Source: Desulfomicrobium escambiense DSM 10707
GTDB lineage: Bacteria > Desulfobacterota > Desulfovibrionia > Desulfovibrionales > Desulfomicrobiaceae
Assembly: GCF_000428825.1 (NCBI RefSeq)
Contig: NZ_AUAR01000003.1
Coordinates: 124,001-188,000, forward strand
Reading direction: 5' to 3'
DNA length: 64,000 nucleotides
Shown one piece after another: positions 36,170 to 45,753 of the stretch; within the stretch, counting starts at the first letter, position 1; every line of letters starts with the position of its first letter. The position numbers were made by a program, and so were the translations under genes. The notes under the pieces were generated by a model. That model saw only the letters and a program-made list of their open reading frames with translations, made no database searches and was not told the origin of the DNA.

Positions 36170-39100
36170 GTGCCCAGAAAAGAACTGAAACGGACACCCT
36201 GCATGACGGCGAAAAGGGCGAAAAGCCTGCGGACCACCGCGAGTCGGGATCTTGAAATGACGTGGACAGCCGCCGGGAGAACCGACAGGGCCCACGGATT
36301 TTTCCTGTGGATGCACGCAGCCAAAATCGCCTTCGCCGTGTTCGCCCTGACAATGGCGGCAGCGCCGGAGTGCGTAGCCCTGTCACCCGGCACAGGAGAG
36401 AAGGCGTGGGGTGCCGAACGTCGCGAAATGTTCGCGGCATTGTCCGAGGAACCCGGCTCTGAGGCGAAATGCCCGAAGGACGACGACCGGATTCCCCTGA
36501 AATCCGGAGCCGTCTTCCTGCCCGAGGAACAATGGTTCCTGCAGCTCACGGTGGGCGGCCTGGTGCCTGCTCTGTTCGTCCTGGCGGCGACCGCAGCCAT
36601 GCTGCGCAGGCGCCTCGTGCGCAGGGAAAACGCCCTCCGCGCCGCCGCGGCCGAGCTACGGGACCAAAAGGAGCGGCTCGATTTGACCCTGAAGGGGACC
36701 CAGACGAGCATCTGGGAGTATTGCCCGCAGACCGGAAAGGCAACGTTCAGTGCAGACTGGTTCGCCAACCTCGGCTACGTTCCCGACGACGTCCCGTCCA
36801 GCTTCGCCGGATGGGCGGCTCTGACGCATCCCGACGACGCGAAGTCGGTCGTGCAGGTCATGGACGATTACATACAGGGCGGCGGGATCGGCATCGTCGA
36901 GACCCAGTTCCGCATGCGCACCAGGGCCGGGGAATGGCGATGGATCATGGGGAAAGGGCGGGCCGTGTCCTGGGATGAGGACGGCAGCCCCAACCGCATC
37001 ATCGGCATGAACCTGGACATCCACCGTCAGAAAACCGTGGAGTACGAACTCCGGGAAGCCGAGGCCGTCACCTCGGCCCTGTTCAATCAGGCCTTCAACC
37101 TGTTCGCGTTGCTGGATCTGGACGGCCGCATCCTGAAGATCAACCGTTCGGCGCTGGATTCCCTGTATCATGACCCGGAGATCCTGGGACAATGCTTCTG
37201 GGAAGCACCCTGGTGGCCGGACAAGGAGGAAAGCCGGCGCATCGGGCAGACGGCCATGGCCGTCGCTACGGGGGGCGGGGTGTACTGGAGCGATGCCGTG
37301 CATGTCAGCCGGACCGGCGAAGAGCGCTATATCGACTTCGCCTGTTCCGGCCTGAAGAACGAACACGGTCAATGCACGTACATCATCGCCGAAGGCAGGG
37401 ACATCACCGAGTACAGGACCATCTTGAACACAAAAGAAAAAAGCGAACGCCGGTTCAAATCCATCTTCGACCACTCCCCGTTTTCCATCGTCATCAACGA
37501 CATGGAAGACGGACGCTACCTGGACGTCAACGACGCCTTCGCGAAGAGCACCGGCTTTTCCAGGGAAGAGGCGCTGCGCATGGATTCCGCGGACTTTACC
37601 GACCTCACGTCCGAACAGTGCCGGGCCATCCGGGGCACTGTGCGACAGGGCGGCGTCTTCAATCGCGAAATCGAATCACGCAGATCCGACGGAAAAACGG
37701 CCCACGTGCTCTTCTCCTCGGTTCCGGTGCCGTACGGGGACACGGACGCCATCCTGTCCATGATCCTGGACATCACCGACAAGAAGCGCGCCGAACTCGC
37801 CCTGGCCGAGAGCGAAAAAAAATACCGGGACATCTTCAACAACGCCCCCGTCGGCATCTTCCGCTCCACCCTCGACGGCTATTTCCTGGACGCCAACCCC
37901 AGGCTGGCGAGGATGTTCGGGTATGAGAGTTCCGCGCACATCATCCGGGAAGCGAGGGACATCGCCCGGGACATATATCCGCGGCCCCAGGCCCGGGAAA
38001 CGTTCCTGAATGCGCTGCGCCGAAACCCAGTGGGAGCCACCATGGAAGTGGAGTTCAAGCGCAGGGACGGCACCCCTCTCTACGGGATCATGCATGCTTC
38101 GCTGCAGACGAAGGAAACAGGGGAAGCCTCATACCTCGACGGGACAATCGAGGACATCACCGAACGCAAACGCGCCGAGGAAGCCCTCAAGGCCTCGGAA
38201 AGGATATTTTCCGAACTTTTCATGCTCAGCCCCGACTGCATCGTCCTCTCCAATCTCGAAACGAGCAGGATCATCCAGGTCAACGAAGCATTCCTGGCCA
38301 TGCTGGGGTACGATCGCGCGGAAGTCCTCGGCCTGACGCGCGACGAACTCGGACTGCATTCCGACCTCCGGCAGCTGGAAATGCTGACGGAACAGGTCCG
38401 ACAACACGGAAAATTCCACAACGTCGAAATGCAGTTCTACCACAAGGACGGCCGCTCCTCGACCCATCTCGTTTCAGCGAAGACGATCATGATCTCAGGC
38501 CAGGCCGCGCTCATGTCCATCAGCCGGGACGTGACGGAGATGCGCAAGATCCAGGCAATGATGGTCCAGTCCGAAAAGATGGTCTCCCTCGGGGGCATCG
38601 CCGCCGGCGTCGCCCATGAGATCAACAACCCTCTGGGCATCATCGTACAGGCGGCGCAGAACCTGAAGCAACGCAGCCGGCCGGACTTCGCGAAGAACAT
38701 CCAGGCCGCCGGGGAACTGGGGCTCGATATGGCGGCCGTGGACCGGTACATGCGCGCCAGAAAACTCGACGAGTTCATCGAGCATATCCAGCAAGCGGCC
38801 GTGCGGGCGTCGGAAATCATCACGCGCATGCTGCTCTTCAGCCGCAAGAGCGAATCCAGGCGGCAGGCGTGCGATGTCCGCAAGATCATCAACGAAGCGG
38901 TCGCATTGGCCAGAAACGACTACGATCTGAAAAAGGCCTACGACTTCAAGCAGATTGTCGTGAGCATCACCGTCGAGGAACCCGTCCCGGACATCCTCTG
39001 CACGGAAACGGAAATCGAGCAGGTCATCCTGAACCTCCTGCGCAACTCAGCCCAGGCCATGGCCGAAGTCTCCCCTGCGCTGCGGGAGCCGAAGATCGAC

Positions 39101-39349
39101 ATCCAAGTCAGGGTCAACGGCGAATTCCTGCGCATCGAAGTGCACGACAACGGTCCCGGCATGCCCCCGGACGTGCAGAAACGGATCATGGAGCCGTTCT
39201 TCACGACAAAGCCGCCCGGCGTCGGCACCGGGCTGGGGCTTTCGGTGTCGTACTTCATCATCACCAAGGGCCATGGCGGACATTTCTCGGTGTTTTCGGA
39301 ACTCGGAAAAGGGACGGTCTTCTTCATCGATCTGCCTCTGGCGGGGTGA
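36170..39349 (+). CDS. Multi-PAS sensor histidine kinase, paralogue of 29975-32503
   Basis: A 1059-residue kinase. Two hydrophobic segments (about residues 44-66 and 122-148) flank a short extracytoplasmic stretch. About five PAS domains follow (from residue 160 to 800), with several PAC-type ends such as YLDGTIEDITERKRAEE. The kinase core has AGVAHEINNPLGIIVQAAQN, an extended dimerisation region and an HATPase domain ending in TGLGLSVSYFII. The core is closely similar to that of the 29975-32503 kinase. GTG start with AAGGAG upstream. It follows the CheY-like gene by 20 bases and probably forms an operon with it. Confidence 0.87.
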   Translation: MPRKELKRTPCMTAKRAKSLRTTASRDLEMTWTAAGRTDRAHGFFLWMHAAKIAFAVFALTMAAAPECVALSPGTGEKAWGAERREMFAALSEEPGSEAKCPKDDDRIPLKSGAVFLPEEQWFLQLTVGGLVPALFVLAATAAMLRRRLVRRENALRAAAAELRDQKERLDLTLKGTQTSIWEYCPQTGKATFSADWFANLGYVPDDVPSSFAGWAALTHPDDAKSVVQVMDDYIQGGGIGIVETQFRMRTRAGEWRWIMGKGRAVSWDEDGSPNRIIGMNLDIHRQKTVEYELREAEAVTSALFNQAFNLFALLDLDGRILKINRSALDSLYHDPEILGQCFWEAPWWPDKEESRRIGQTAMAVATGGGVYWSDAVHVSRTGEERYIDFACSGLKNEHGQCTYIIAEGRDITEYRTILNTKEKSERRFKSIFDHSPFSIVINDMEDGRYLDVNDAFAKSTGFSREEALRMDSADFTDLTSEQCRAIRGTVRQGGVFNREIESRRSDGKTAHVLFSSVPVPYGDTDAILSMILDITDKKRAELALAESEKKYRDIFNNAPVGIFRSTLDGYFLDANPRLARMFGYESSAHIIREARDIARDIYPRPQARETFLNALRRNPVGATMEVEFKRRDGTPLYGIMHASLQTKETGEASYLDGTIEDITERKRAEEALKASERIFSELFMLSPDCIVLSNLETSRIIQVNEAFLAMLGYDRAEVLGLTRDELGLHSDLRQLEMLTEQVRQHGKFHNVEMQFYHKDGRSSTHLVSAKTIMISGQAALMSISRDVTEMRKIQAMMVQSEKMVSLGGIAAGVAHEINNPLGIIVQAAQNLKQRSRPDFAKNIQAAGELGLDMAAVDRYMRARKLDEFIEHIQQAAVRASEIITRMLLFSRKSESRRQACDVRKIINEAVALARNDYDLKKAYDFKQIVVSITVEEPVPDILCTETEIEQVILNLLRNSAQAMAEVSPALREPKIDIQVRVNGEFLRIEVHDNGPGMPPDVQKRIMEPFFTTKPPGVGTGLGLSVSYFIITKGHGGHFSVFSELGKGTVFFIDLPLAG

Positions 39350-39381
39350 GCGGGGACAGAAACGCCCGGCCCGGAAAAGCG

Positions 39382-40827
39382 TCAACCGTCCCGGTACCGG
39401 GACGCGCTCTCCCCCATGCGGGCGAGAATCTTCTGCAAAGCCACGCGTGAAAGGCCCGAAACGCGGGCGGCCTCGGACACGTTGCCCCTGGTCTGGGCCA
39501 GCAGGTCGCGGACGTAGCCTTCGGTGAAGGCGCTGACGACCTCGGCCTTGGCGGCCTTGTACTCGCCGAGCGGGGAGTCGGGCACGCGGGTGCACCCTTC
39601 GGGCTGAGCGGACGCCCCGGCACCCTGGCAGACGAGGCGGACCAGGTTCATGTCCACCCGTTCCGACGTGGCGAAGACCGTCATGCGCCGCACGAAGTTC
39701 TGCAGCTCGCGCACGTTTCCCGGCCACGGGTTGCCGGCCAGCCAATGCATGACCTCGGGGTCGACCTCCTTCTCGGCCAGGCCCATCTCGCGACAGGCCA
39801 CCCGGAAGAAGTGCGCGGCCAGCAGCGGGATGTCCTCGGTCCTGTCGCGCAACGGGGGCAACGTGATGGCCAGTACGTTCAGGCGGTAGTAGAGGTCTTC
39901 GCGAAAGGTCCGGGCCTTCATGGCCGCCTCCAGGTCCTGATTGGTGGAGGCGATGAGGCGCACGTCGACCTGCATCGTCGAATTCGACCCAACGGGGCGG
40001 ACTTCGCCGTCCTGCAGGACCCGCAGCAGCTTGGTCTGCACGGAAGACGAGATGTCCCCGATCTCGTCGAGGTGCATCGTGCCCTTGTCGGCCGCGGCAA
40101 AGAGGCCCTTGTGGTCCCGGTCCGCCCCCGTGAAGGCGCCCTTGACGTACCCGAACAGCTCGCTCTCCAGCAGGTTCTCCGGGATGGAGGGGCAGTTCAC
40201 GGACAGGAATGCGCGGGCCGCCCTGGATCCGAGGCGGTGGATGAGCCGCGCCACCAGTTCCTTGCCCGTGCCCGACTCCCCGCGGACGAGCACCGTGTAC
40301 TCGGACTGGGCCACGGCCGCCACGGTCCGCTTGAGCTGACGCATGGCCTGGCCCTCGCCGACCAGTTCCCCGCCGGCGTCCTGCCGGGCGAGTATCTCGC
40401 GCAGGCGGTTGTTCTCCTCCAGCAGCCTGCTGCGCTCAAGCCCCTTCTCCACCACCCTGAAGAGCTGCTCCGGCTCGATGGGCTTGGTCAGAAAGTCATA
40501 GGCCCCGATCCGCAGGGCCTCCACCGCGGTCTCGATGGTCCCGTACGCCGTCAGCACGACGGTGCTCAGGCCCGGGTTGACGACCAGGGCTTCCGTCAGG
40601 AGCTGCATGCCCGTCATTTCGGGCATGCGCAGGTCCGTGATCATCAGCTGGACAGGGCCCTCGGCCATGACCCGCAGGGCTTCGCGGCCGCTTTGGACCG
40701 CGACGACATTCAATTCCGGAAAATGGCCGCCAATGAGGCGGGCCAGGCCACGGGCGAAATCCCCTTCGTCGTCGGCGACGACGACCCGGTACTCCCGGAC
40801 GCGGTCCGGTACTGCAGCAACATTCAT
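39382..40827 (-). CDS. NtrC-type sigma-54 response regulator
   Basis: A 481-residue response regulator: receiver (Asp65 in MITDLRMP), AAA+ domain with Walker A GESGTGKE and intact GAFTGA, and a C-terminal Fis-type helix-turn-helix. It overlaps the upstream haem sensor kinase by an ATGA junction and is its likely partner. A sigma-54-like element in front of the exporter gene, about 4.7 kb upstream on the same strand, is a candidate target. Only 32 bases separate its stop from that of the convergent kinase gene; I see no convincing terminator there. Confidence 0.9.
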   Translation of the reverse strand: MNVAAVPDRVREYRVVVADDEGDFARGLARLIGGHFPELNVVAVQSGREALRVMAEGPVQLMITDLRMPEMTGMQLLTEALVVNPGLSTVVLTAYGTIETAVEALRIGAYDFLTKPIEPEQLFRVVEKGLERSRLLEENNRLREILARQDAGGELVGEGQAMRQLKRTVAAVAQSEYTVLVRGESGTGKELVARLIHRLGSRAARAFLSVNCPSIPENLLESELFGYVKGAFTGADRDHKGLFAAADKGTMHLDEIGDISSSVQTKLLRVLQDGEVRPVGSNSTMQVDVRLIASTNQDLEAAMKARTFREDLYYRLNVLAITLPPLRDRTEDIPLLAAHFFRVACREMGLAEKEVDPEVMHWLAGNPWPGNVRELQNFVRRMTVFATSERVDMNLVRLVCQGAGASAQPEGCTRVPDSPLGEYKAAKAEVVSAFTEGYVRDLLAQTRGNVSEAARVSGLSRVALQKILARMGESASRYRDG

Positions 40828-43268
40828 GACGTACGTCCTCGATATCCGGATTGCGTCTGCGGGGCGCCGGACTGGGCTGGCAGGGTCACGACGAACCGCG
40901 CTCCGCCCAGGGGTGAACGTTCGACGACGACCGTCCCGCCCACGTCCCGGATCATCCCGTAGACCACGGCCAACCCCAGGCCCGTGCCCGCGCCGATGGC
41001 CTTGGTGGAATAAAAGGGGTCGAAAATGTGCGGTTCATCCGCCACCGCGACGCCCGGACCGTTGTCGTCCACGACGATGTTCACGCAGTCCCCGTCTGGC
41101 GCCACGCTGATCACGATCTCGCCGCTCCCTTCATCGACGGCGTCGAGGGCGTTGATGACCAGATTGCTTACGACCTGCTCCAGTTCGCCGATTCCCAGCC
41201 GCACGAAGAGCGGCCCGGACGGGCTCTCCATCTTCAGTCCCACACGTTTCTTGGCCGCCTGCACGGAAAAGACGTCACGCACGGACGCGGCCACGGCGCA
41301 GGCGTCCGAGGTCCCAGACCCTGCGGCCTTGGGCCGGGCAAAATTGAGCAACTCCTGCAGGACCCGCTGGGCCTGGCGGGTGTGCCGCTCGATGATGTCC
41401 AGATCCGCGGCCTGCTGCGGCTCCGTGACGGTCTGGCGCAAAAGGCCCGCGTAGCAGAGGATGACGCCCAGGGGGTTGTTGATCTCGTGGGCCAGACCGG
41501 CCGTGAGCTTGCCCACGGTCGCCATCTTCTCCGAATGCCAGACCTGGGCGCGCATGCGCTTCTCCATGGTCGTCTCGCGCACGTAGACCACGACGCGGTC
41601 GGCCTGGGCCTCCTGGCTGCGCACCGGGTACATGGACAGGGAAAAGGACCTCCCGCCGGGCAGCTCCACTTCGCGCTGGTCCGGCGCGCCGCTGCGGATG
41701 GCGTCGAGCATGGGGCAATTGCCCGCTTCGGTGTCGAAGAAGATGGCCAGCATGTTCCCGTCGGTGCGTGCGCCGTCCGTCAGTTCGGATGTCAGCTGCC
41801 GGGCTGCCTGGTTCACGGTCAGCACCGCACAGCTCGAATCCATGAGGGCAAGCGGGTCGGTGATGCCCTCGACGATGGTTTCAAGGACCCGCATCTGCCG
41901 CAGAAGGCTGTCTATGGCCGTGAGGTTCTCGGCGGCCGTGCCGAGCTGTCGGCCCAGGGCCAGCATGACGCCGCGGTCGTGGCTGGCGGCCTCCTCCTCG
42001 CTGTCCCAGGTCAGGCAAAGGATGCCCTCGGCGTTGCCGGAACTCGACTCGACGGGCACGAAGATGCGCGCCCCGGTCTGAATGCAGGCGCTGCCCGTCA
42101 GCACGTCCACGAAATCGGCCGGCAGTTCGGGCGCCCCCATGCTTTCGGGCCAGACGTAGTAATTCTGGGAGGCCATGGTGCAGACATAGGCGATGCCGCG
42201 CGCGCCGAAACGCGTGCAGATCTGGGGCAGCGCGTAGTTCCACAGTTCGGCGCGGGAACTGCTCTGGCGCATGTCCTCGAGCAGGCGCACGAACAGGCGC
42301 ACATCGGCCTGCCTCGCCTCCGCCTCGCGCGACAGCGCCTCGGTGCGTTCGTCGACCATCCGGCGCAGGTTTTCCGCATAATCCTGGAGCTGCCGCCGAG
42401 CCTCGAAAAGGTGGTCGCCCATCTGCTCCATGCCCTCGACGAGTTCCTCGATCTCGTCCCCCTGCTCGAGCCTGCTCAGCAGGTCCGAGCCCTCGGCATC
42501 GGCCACATTGCGGCGGAAGACGCTGCTCAGCCGCTTGAGGTTGTTGACCACGAGCACCCGGAACAGGATGTTGGTGGCAGAGAAGAAAAAGAGCGCGCCC
42601 AGGGCGAAGAAGGCGAAATACGTCAGGATGGTCTGCTGCACCCGGCCGACGCTGCTGTGCACCGAGATGCCGACGAAATCCACCCCCGCGATGGCCCCGA
42701 GCTGCTTGCCGAAGCCGCGCACCCCGTAGAGGGCGATAAGTTCCTGCGGGGCGTTTTCCGGCTGGCCGTGGCAATACATGCATGACTCCTCGAAGCGCAC
42801 GGACCGCACCTTGAGGTAGTACCGTTCCCCATCAATCACCCTGTAGCCCTGCCAGAACTCTTCGTCGGGATTGGCCCGGAAATACTTGATCAGCTCGCGC
42901 TCGTGCTCGTTGGCCTCGTAGGCAGGGTTGCGGGCGTCGATGGCCACGCGGCGATAGATCGTCCCGTCCCGGTCATCGTTGACCGGAGCCATGATGGCCC
43001 GGGAGATGAAGGAGGACGACATGGCCTCAATGACGAAGGAGGACGGCAGCCGTTCGTACATCGTCGGCCGAAGCACGTCCCGCACGTAATGCTGGATGGA
43101 GTCCACATGGGTGAATATGAGCAGGGCCTTGTCCCGCACCTCCTCCTCCAGGACGTTCTTCATATGCACGTAGAACCCCACGGAAAAGGCGATGCCCAGA
43201 ATGATCGAGGCCACGAGAAGCCCGGAGATGAACTTGGTCTGGATCTTTGACGGCTTGGGGATGTGCAT
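40824..43268 (-). CDS. Haem-c containing membrane sensor histidine kinase (DUF3365-like sensor)
   Basis: An 814-residue kinase with a first membrane helix (about residues 12-34). The extracytoplasmic domain has one CMYCH haem-c attachment site (Cys163, Cys166, His167), like the Tll0287/DUF3365 haem sensor. A second membrane helix (about 212-238), a HAMP-like region with coiled coil, a GAF-like domain (about 325-470), a PAS-like domain and a kinase core (AGLAHEINNPLGVILCYAG; DNGPGV; GTGLGLAVVYGM) follow. A covalent haem outside the membrane suggests sensing of redox state, oxygen or another haem ligand. The start was moved from an upstream in-frame codon to the ATG preceding the basic, helix-forming segment. 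Confidence 0.88.
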   Translation of the reverse strand: MHIPKPSKIQTKFISGLLVASIILGIAFSVGFYVHMKNVLEEEVRDKALLIFTHVDSIQHYVRDVLRPTMYERLPSSFVIEAMSSSFISRAIMAPVNDDRDGTIYRRVAIDARNPAYEANEHERELIKYFRANPDEEFWQGYRVIDGERYYLKVRSVRFEESCMYCHGQPENAPQELIALYGVRGFGKQLGAIAGVDFVGISVHSSVGRVQQTILTYFAFFALGALFFFSATNILFRVLVVNNLKRLSSVFRRNVADAEGSDLLSRLEQGDEIEELVEGMEQMGDHLFEARRQLQDYAENLRRMVDERTEALSREAEARQADVRLFVRLLEDMRQSSSRAELWNYALPQICTRFGARGIAYVCTMASQNYYVWPESMGAPELPADFVDVLTGSACIQTGARIFVPVESSSGNAEGILCLTWDSEEEAASHDRGVMLALGRQLGTAAENLTAIDSLLRQMRVLETIVEGITDPLALMDSSCAVLTVNQAARQLTSELTDGARTDGNMLAIFFDTEAGNCPMLDAIRSGAPDQREVELPGGRSFSLSMYPVRSQEAQADRVVVYVRETTMEKRMRAQVWHSEKMATVGKLTAGLAHEINNPLGVILCYAGLLRQTVTEPQQAADLDIIERHTRQAQRVLQELLNFARPKAAGSGTSDACAVAASVRDVFSVQAAKKRVGLKMESPSGPLFVRLGIGELEQVVSNLVINALDAVDEGSGEIVISVAPDGDCVNIVVDDNGPGVAVADEPHIFDPFYSTKAIGAGTGLGLAVVYGMIRDVGGTVVVERSPLGGARFVVTLPAQSGAPQTQSGYRGRTS

Positions 43269-43381
43269 GTCCTGGCCTGGGATGAAGCGGAGCCCGCAGC
43301 GCGGGAAAAAGGCTTCGGGATGGGGTGCCGAGGCGGACCGCCCTGACGTCGCGGCGCCCCTCCATCGAAGCGTACGGGACT

Positions 43382-43410
43382 GCAATAGGATGGAAGCGCC
43401 TCCCGATCAA
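43382..43410 (-). promoter_or_regulatory. Candidate sigma-70 promoter for haem sensor kinase
   Basis: On the minus strand, TTGATC (43410-43405), a 17-base spacer, then TATTGC (43387-43382), about 115 bases before the kinase start. A moderate match only. Confidence 0.3.
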
Positions 43411-43418
43411 GACGCGCG

Positions 43419-43452
43419 AAAAGGGCCGCCCCCGGAGCGGGGCGAGGGCCCC
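43419..43452 (-). terminator. Terminator after the 77-aa membrane protein gene
   Basis: On the minus strand a GC-rich hairpin immediately after the stop codon of the 77-residue protein gene is followed by TTTT. It would separate the exporter unit from the haem-kinase unit. Confidence 0.5.
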
Positions 43453-43453
43453 G

Positions 43454-43687
43454 CTATTTCTCTTCGAGGGCGAAGCGCAGGTATTCCTCCCCTTCCTTCA
43501 CCTGCTCCACGTCGGTGTAATAGTACCGGGTCGGGTCGATGCCGTTGTTGTCCAGGTACACGGACATGCGGTGCAGCACGCCGCAGGAGTTGGTCAGCAG
43601 GGGCAGGAAGAGGTAGACGAAGGCCAGGGCCGTGCCCGTGGCCAGGATGAAATTCTTGAGCCGCACCGTCAGGCTTTTCTCGTTCAT
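43454..43687 (-). CDS. Small membrane protein beside sulfate exporter
   Basis: A 77-residue protein with one hydrophobic helix (about residues 12-33) and a polar C-terminal half containing one Cys, two consecutive Asn, a YYY run and acidic residues. It has AGGA upstream of the ATG and lies 52 bases after the exporter gene, separated by a perfect 30-base palindrome. The function is unknown. Position suggests an accessory subunit or companion of the transporter. Confidence 0.7.
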   Translation of the reverse strand: MNEKSLTVRLKNFILATGTALAFVYLFLPLLTNSCGVLHRMSVYLDNNGIDPTRYYYTDVEQVKEGEEYLRFALEEK

Positions 43688-43701
43688 GGCAAATCCTGTG
43701 A

Positions 43702-43731
43702 CAGGCAGGGAGGACGCGTCCTCCCTGCCTG
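43702..43731 (-). repeat. 30-base perfect palindrome between exporter and small protein gene
   Basis: A perfect 15+15 inverted repeat between the exporter stop codon and the ribosome binding site of the next gene. There is no T run. It probably acts on mRNA stability or partial termination, lowering downstream expression. Confidence 0.65.
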
Positions 43732-43739
43732 ATTGATGT

Positions 43740-45482
43740 TTAGATCTTGGCCGTGATCTCAGGGAAGACCACGTAGAACATGATGTAAGCCATGGTCAGA
43801 GTCAGGGCCAGGTTGAAGCTCTGGCCGCAGACGTACAGGATGAGGGGCTTGCCGCCCTTGAAGTACTTGGCCAGCTCACGGAAGTTGGTCGACAGGCCGA
43901 TGGCCGCGAAGGACAGGGTGAAGAACCAGTCGCGAAGCAGCTTGGTCCCGCCGCGCACGATGCCGTACTCCATGACGGAATTGCCCAGATCCTTGCCCAT
44001 GCTCTGGTCCAGGATGGAGAAGATGATGGACGCGCCGATGAAGCCCAGAACGAACTTCGGGAAGCGGTGCCAGATCTCGCCGGCGCCGACGCTGTGGCCG
44101 GAGTCGGTAGCCTCGACCTTGGTGACCCAGTAGATGGCCACGCAGAAGGCGGTCACGCCGATCATGACGTTCTGGATCATCTTGATGGTCGCGGCTACGT
44201 ACATGGCCTTCTGGCCCAGGAACGCGCCGGCCGCGGCCACGGCGCCCGTGGAGTCGATGGTGCCGCCCATCCAGGCGCCGCCCAGGACCTCGGGGATGCC
44301 CACAGCCTTGATGAAGGCCGGCATGGCGATCATCATGATGGCGGTGAAGACCAGAGACAGGCCGATGGACAGGGTCAGCTCCTCCTTCTTGGCCCGGCAG
44401 GCCGCCGCCGTGGCGATGGCCGCGGAGGTGCCGCACACGGACATGTCCGCGGAGATGACGATGTTGAGGGTCTTGGAGGGCATCTTCAGGATGGTCTGGC
44501 CGAAGGTGTAGGTCACGACGATGACGATGGGTGTCACGACCCAGGCCACGAAGATGCCGGGAATGCCGATGGCCACGATCTTGTTGAAGAGGACCTCGGC
44601 GCCCAGGAGCACGAGGCCGGTCTTGATGAAGAATTCCACCTCGCAGGCCGGGAGCACCCACTTCGGCGTACCGATGGTGTTGGCGATGAGCATGCCGAGC
44701 ACCACGCCCCAGGCCTCGGCGCCGAAGCCGTACTGCTTGGAGATAGACTGGCCGCCGAGCATGTAGGCCAGCACGGCCACCAGGAAGACGATGGTGAAGC
44801 CCTGCATGAAGGCGGGCATGCTCTTGCCCATCATGGCGATGCCGACGCCGAAGATGGCGGCCAGGAAAACGCACAGGCCGATCAGGGTCGGGAGGTAGTT
44901 GTAGGGCTTGTTCTCGGCCTTGGACTTGGCTTCGCCCGCGGCCTTCTGGGCCGTACGCCATTCGCCGATCTTGGCGGAGGCGTCATCATTCAGGGCCTTG
45001 TCCTGGAAGGACGCGCCGGCGGCGGCTTCCTCGGCGGCCACGGCAGCGGCCAGCGCGGCCTCGGCCTTGGCCTTGGCCTCTTCATACTTGGGCATGGCCT
45101 TCTCGTTCAGGGCCTGAGCCTGGGCCTCGCTGCGGATCAAGGCGTCCATGGGATTGGTCTTCCAGGAACCCGGAGTCTTGGTCCAGTGGGTCATGAACTT
45201 GCCGAAGGGGGTGCCGGTGCCCTTGAGCTTGCCCTTGTCGTCCTGGGCCTTGTGCCAGGCGATGGTCTTGAACGGAGCCTTGGCCAGTTCAGCTTCCTGA
45301 ATCTGGTTGGCGGCGGCGATCTTTTCGGCGAACTCGGCCTTGGGGCCGAAAGTCGTGTACGCCAGGATGCTCACGACGATGATGATGAAGCCGAGCCAGA
45401 TGGCCAGGTAGTCCTCTTTTTTCCACAAGTCCGACCACTGGCTCTTGCCGTGATCGATGACGACGTTGCTGTCTTGGGCCAT
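43740..45482 (-). CDS. Putative sulfate exporter (YeiH/UPF0324 family) with large periplasmic-type insertion
   Basis: A 580-residue membrane protein. The first helix (about residues 26-44) is followed by an Ala/Glu/Lys-rich, partly coiled-coil insertion (about 46-192). Some ten hydrophobic helices of the YeiH/UPF0324 fold come next, including the [18 protein letters not shown] and [18 protein letters not shown] stretches. Typical family members are about 350 residues, so the insertion explains the extra length. Annotated members are called putative sulfate exporters, but transport is poorly proven. The AGGAGG ribosome binding site and strongly biased codons suggest high expression. A sigma-54-like element lies upstream. 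The 77-aa gene follows. Confidence 0.83.
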   Translation of the reverse strand: MAQDSNVVIDHGKSQWSDLWKKEDYLAIWLGFIIIVVSILAYTTFGPKAEFAEKIAAANQIQEAELAKAPFKTIAWHKAQDDKGKLKGTGTPFGKFMTHWTKTPGSWKTNPMDALIRSEAQAQALNEKAMPKYEEAKAKAEAALAAAVAAEEAAAGASFQDKALNDDASAKIGEWRTAQKAAGEAKSKAENKPYNYLPTLIGLCVFLAAIFGVGIAMMGKSMPAFMQGFTIVFLVAVLAYMLGGQSISKQYGFGAEAWGVVLGMLIANTIGTPKWVLPACEVEFFIKTGLVLLGAEVLFNKIVAIGIPGIFVAWVVTPIVIVVTYTFGQTILKMPSKTLNIVISADMSVCGTSAAIATAAACRAKKEELTLSIGLSLVFTAIMMIAMPAFIKAVGIPEVLGGAWMGGTIDSTGAVAAAGAFLGQKAMYVAATIKMIQNVMIGVTAFCVAIYWVTKVEATDSGHSVGAGEIWHRFPKFVLGFIGASIIFSILDQSMGKDLGNSVMEYGIVRGGTKLLRDWFFTLSFAAIGLSTNFRELAKYFKGGKPLILYVCGQSFNLALTLTMAYIMFYVVFPEITAKI

Positions 45483-45551
45483 GGGTGTTTCTTCCTCCTT
45501 GCTTGTTTCAAATACATCCCCGCTGGGGGGCACCTTTTCGAAGCGTCAGCT

Positions 45552-45567
45552 AACAAAAGCCATGCCA
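45552..45567 (-). promoter_or_regulatory. Sigma-54-like promoter before exporter gene
   Basis: On the minus strand TGGCAT, 5 bases, TTGTT (45567 to 45552), with the correct 10-base gap between doublets and GT instead of GC at -12. It predicts a leader of about 58 bases. It ends in TTGTT like the element at 59655. Confidence 0.42.
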
Positions 45568-45593
45568 CGAAACGCATCCGGCACCGCCTCGCA

Positions 45594-45610
45594 ATTTCAG
45601 CACGTTACAA
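45594..45610. promoter_or_regulatory. 17-base motif shared with the SulP locus
   Basis: ATTTCAGCACGTTACAA. It matches 59625-59641 at 15 of 17 positions, and its 12-base core recurs exactly at 35272-35283. It lies 26 bases upstream of the sigma-54-like element of the exporter gene, in the reverse orientation relative to it. This is a candidate regulator site. Confidence 0.5.
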
Positions 45611-45712
45611 GCAAAGAGCACTCGACAAGCGCAAACACGACTTGTCACCTGCAAACTCAAGTTAGCACACCGCCTGTCATCTGAAGCGCAGAAATGGATA
45701 CGGGAAGAAGGT

Positions 45713-45745
45713 GCCGGCCCCGACGACGGACCCGTCGGGGCCGGC
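45713..45745 (-). terminator. Terminator after mlaA
   Basis: A perfect 13-bp stem with a 7-base loop, followed on the minus strand by a pyrimidine-rich CTTCTTCCC stretch, starting 8 bases after the mlaA stop codon. Confidence 0.65.
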
Positions 45746-45753
45746 CGGGAAGG

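Noticed and set aside
44067-45665. A 532-codon open frame opposite the exporter gene
   Set aside because: Gly/His/Asp-rich antisense translation of a strongly codon-biased membrane protein gene; no domain.
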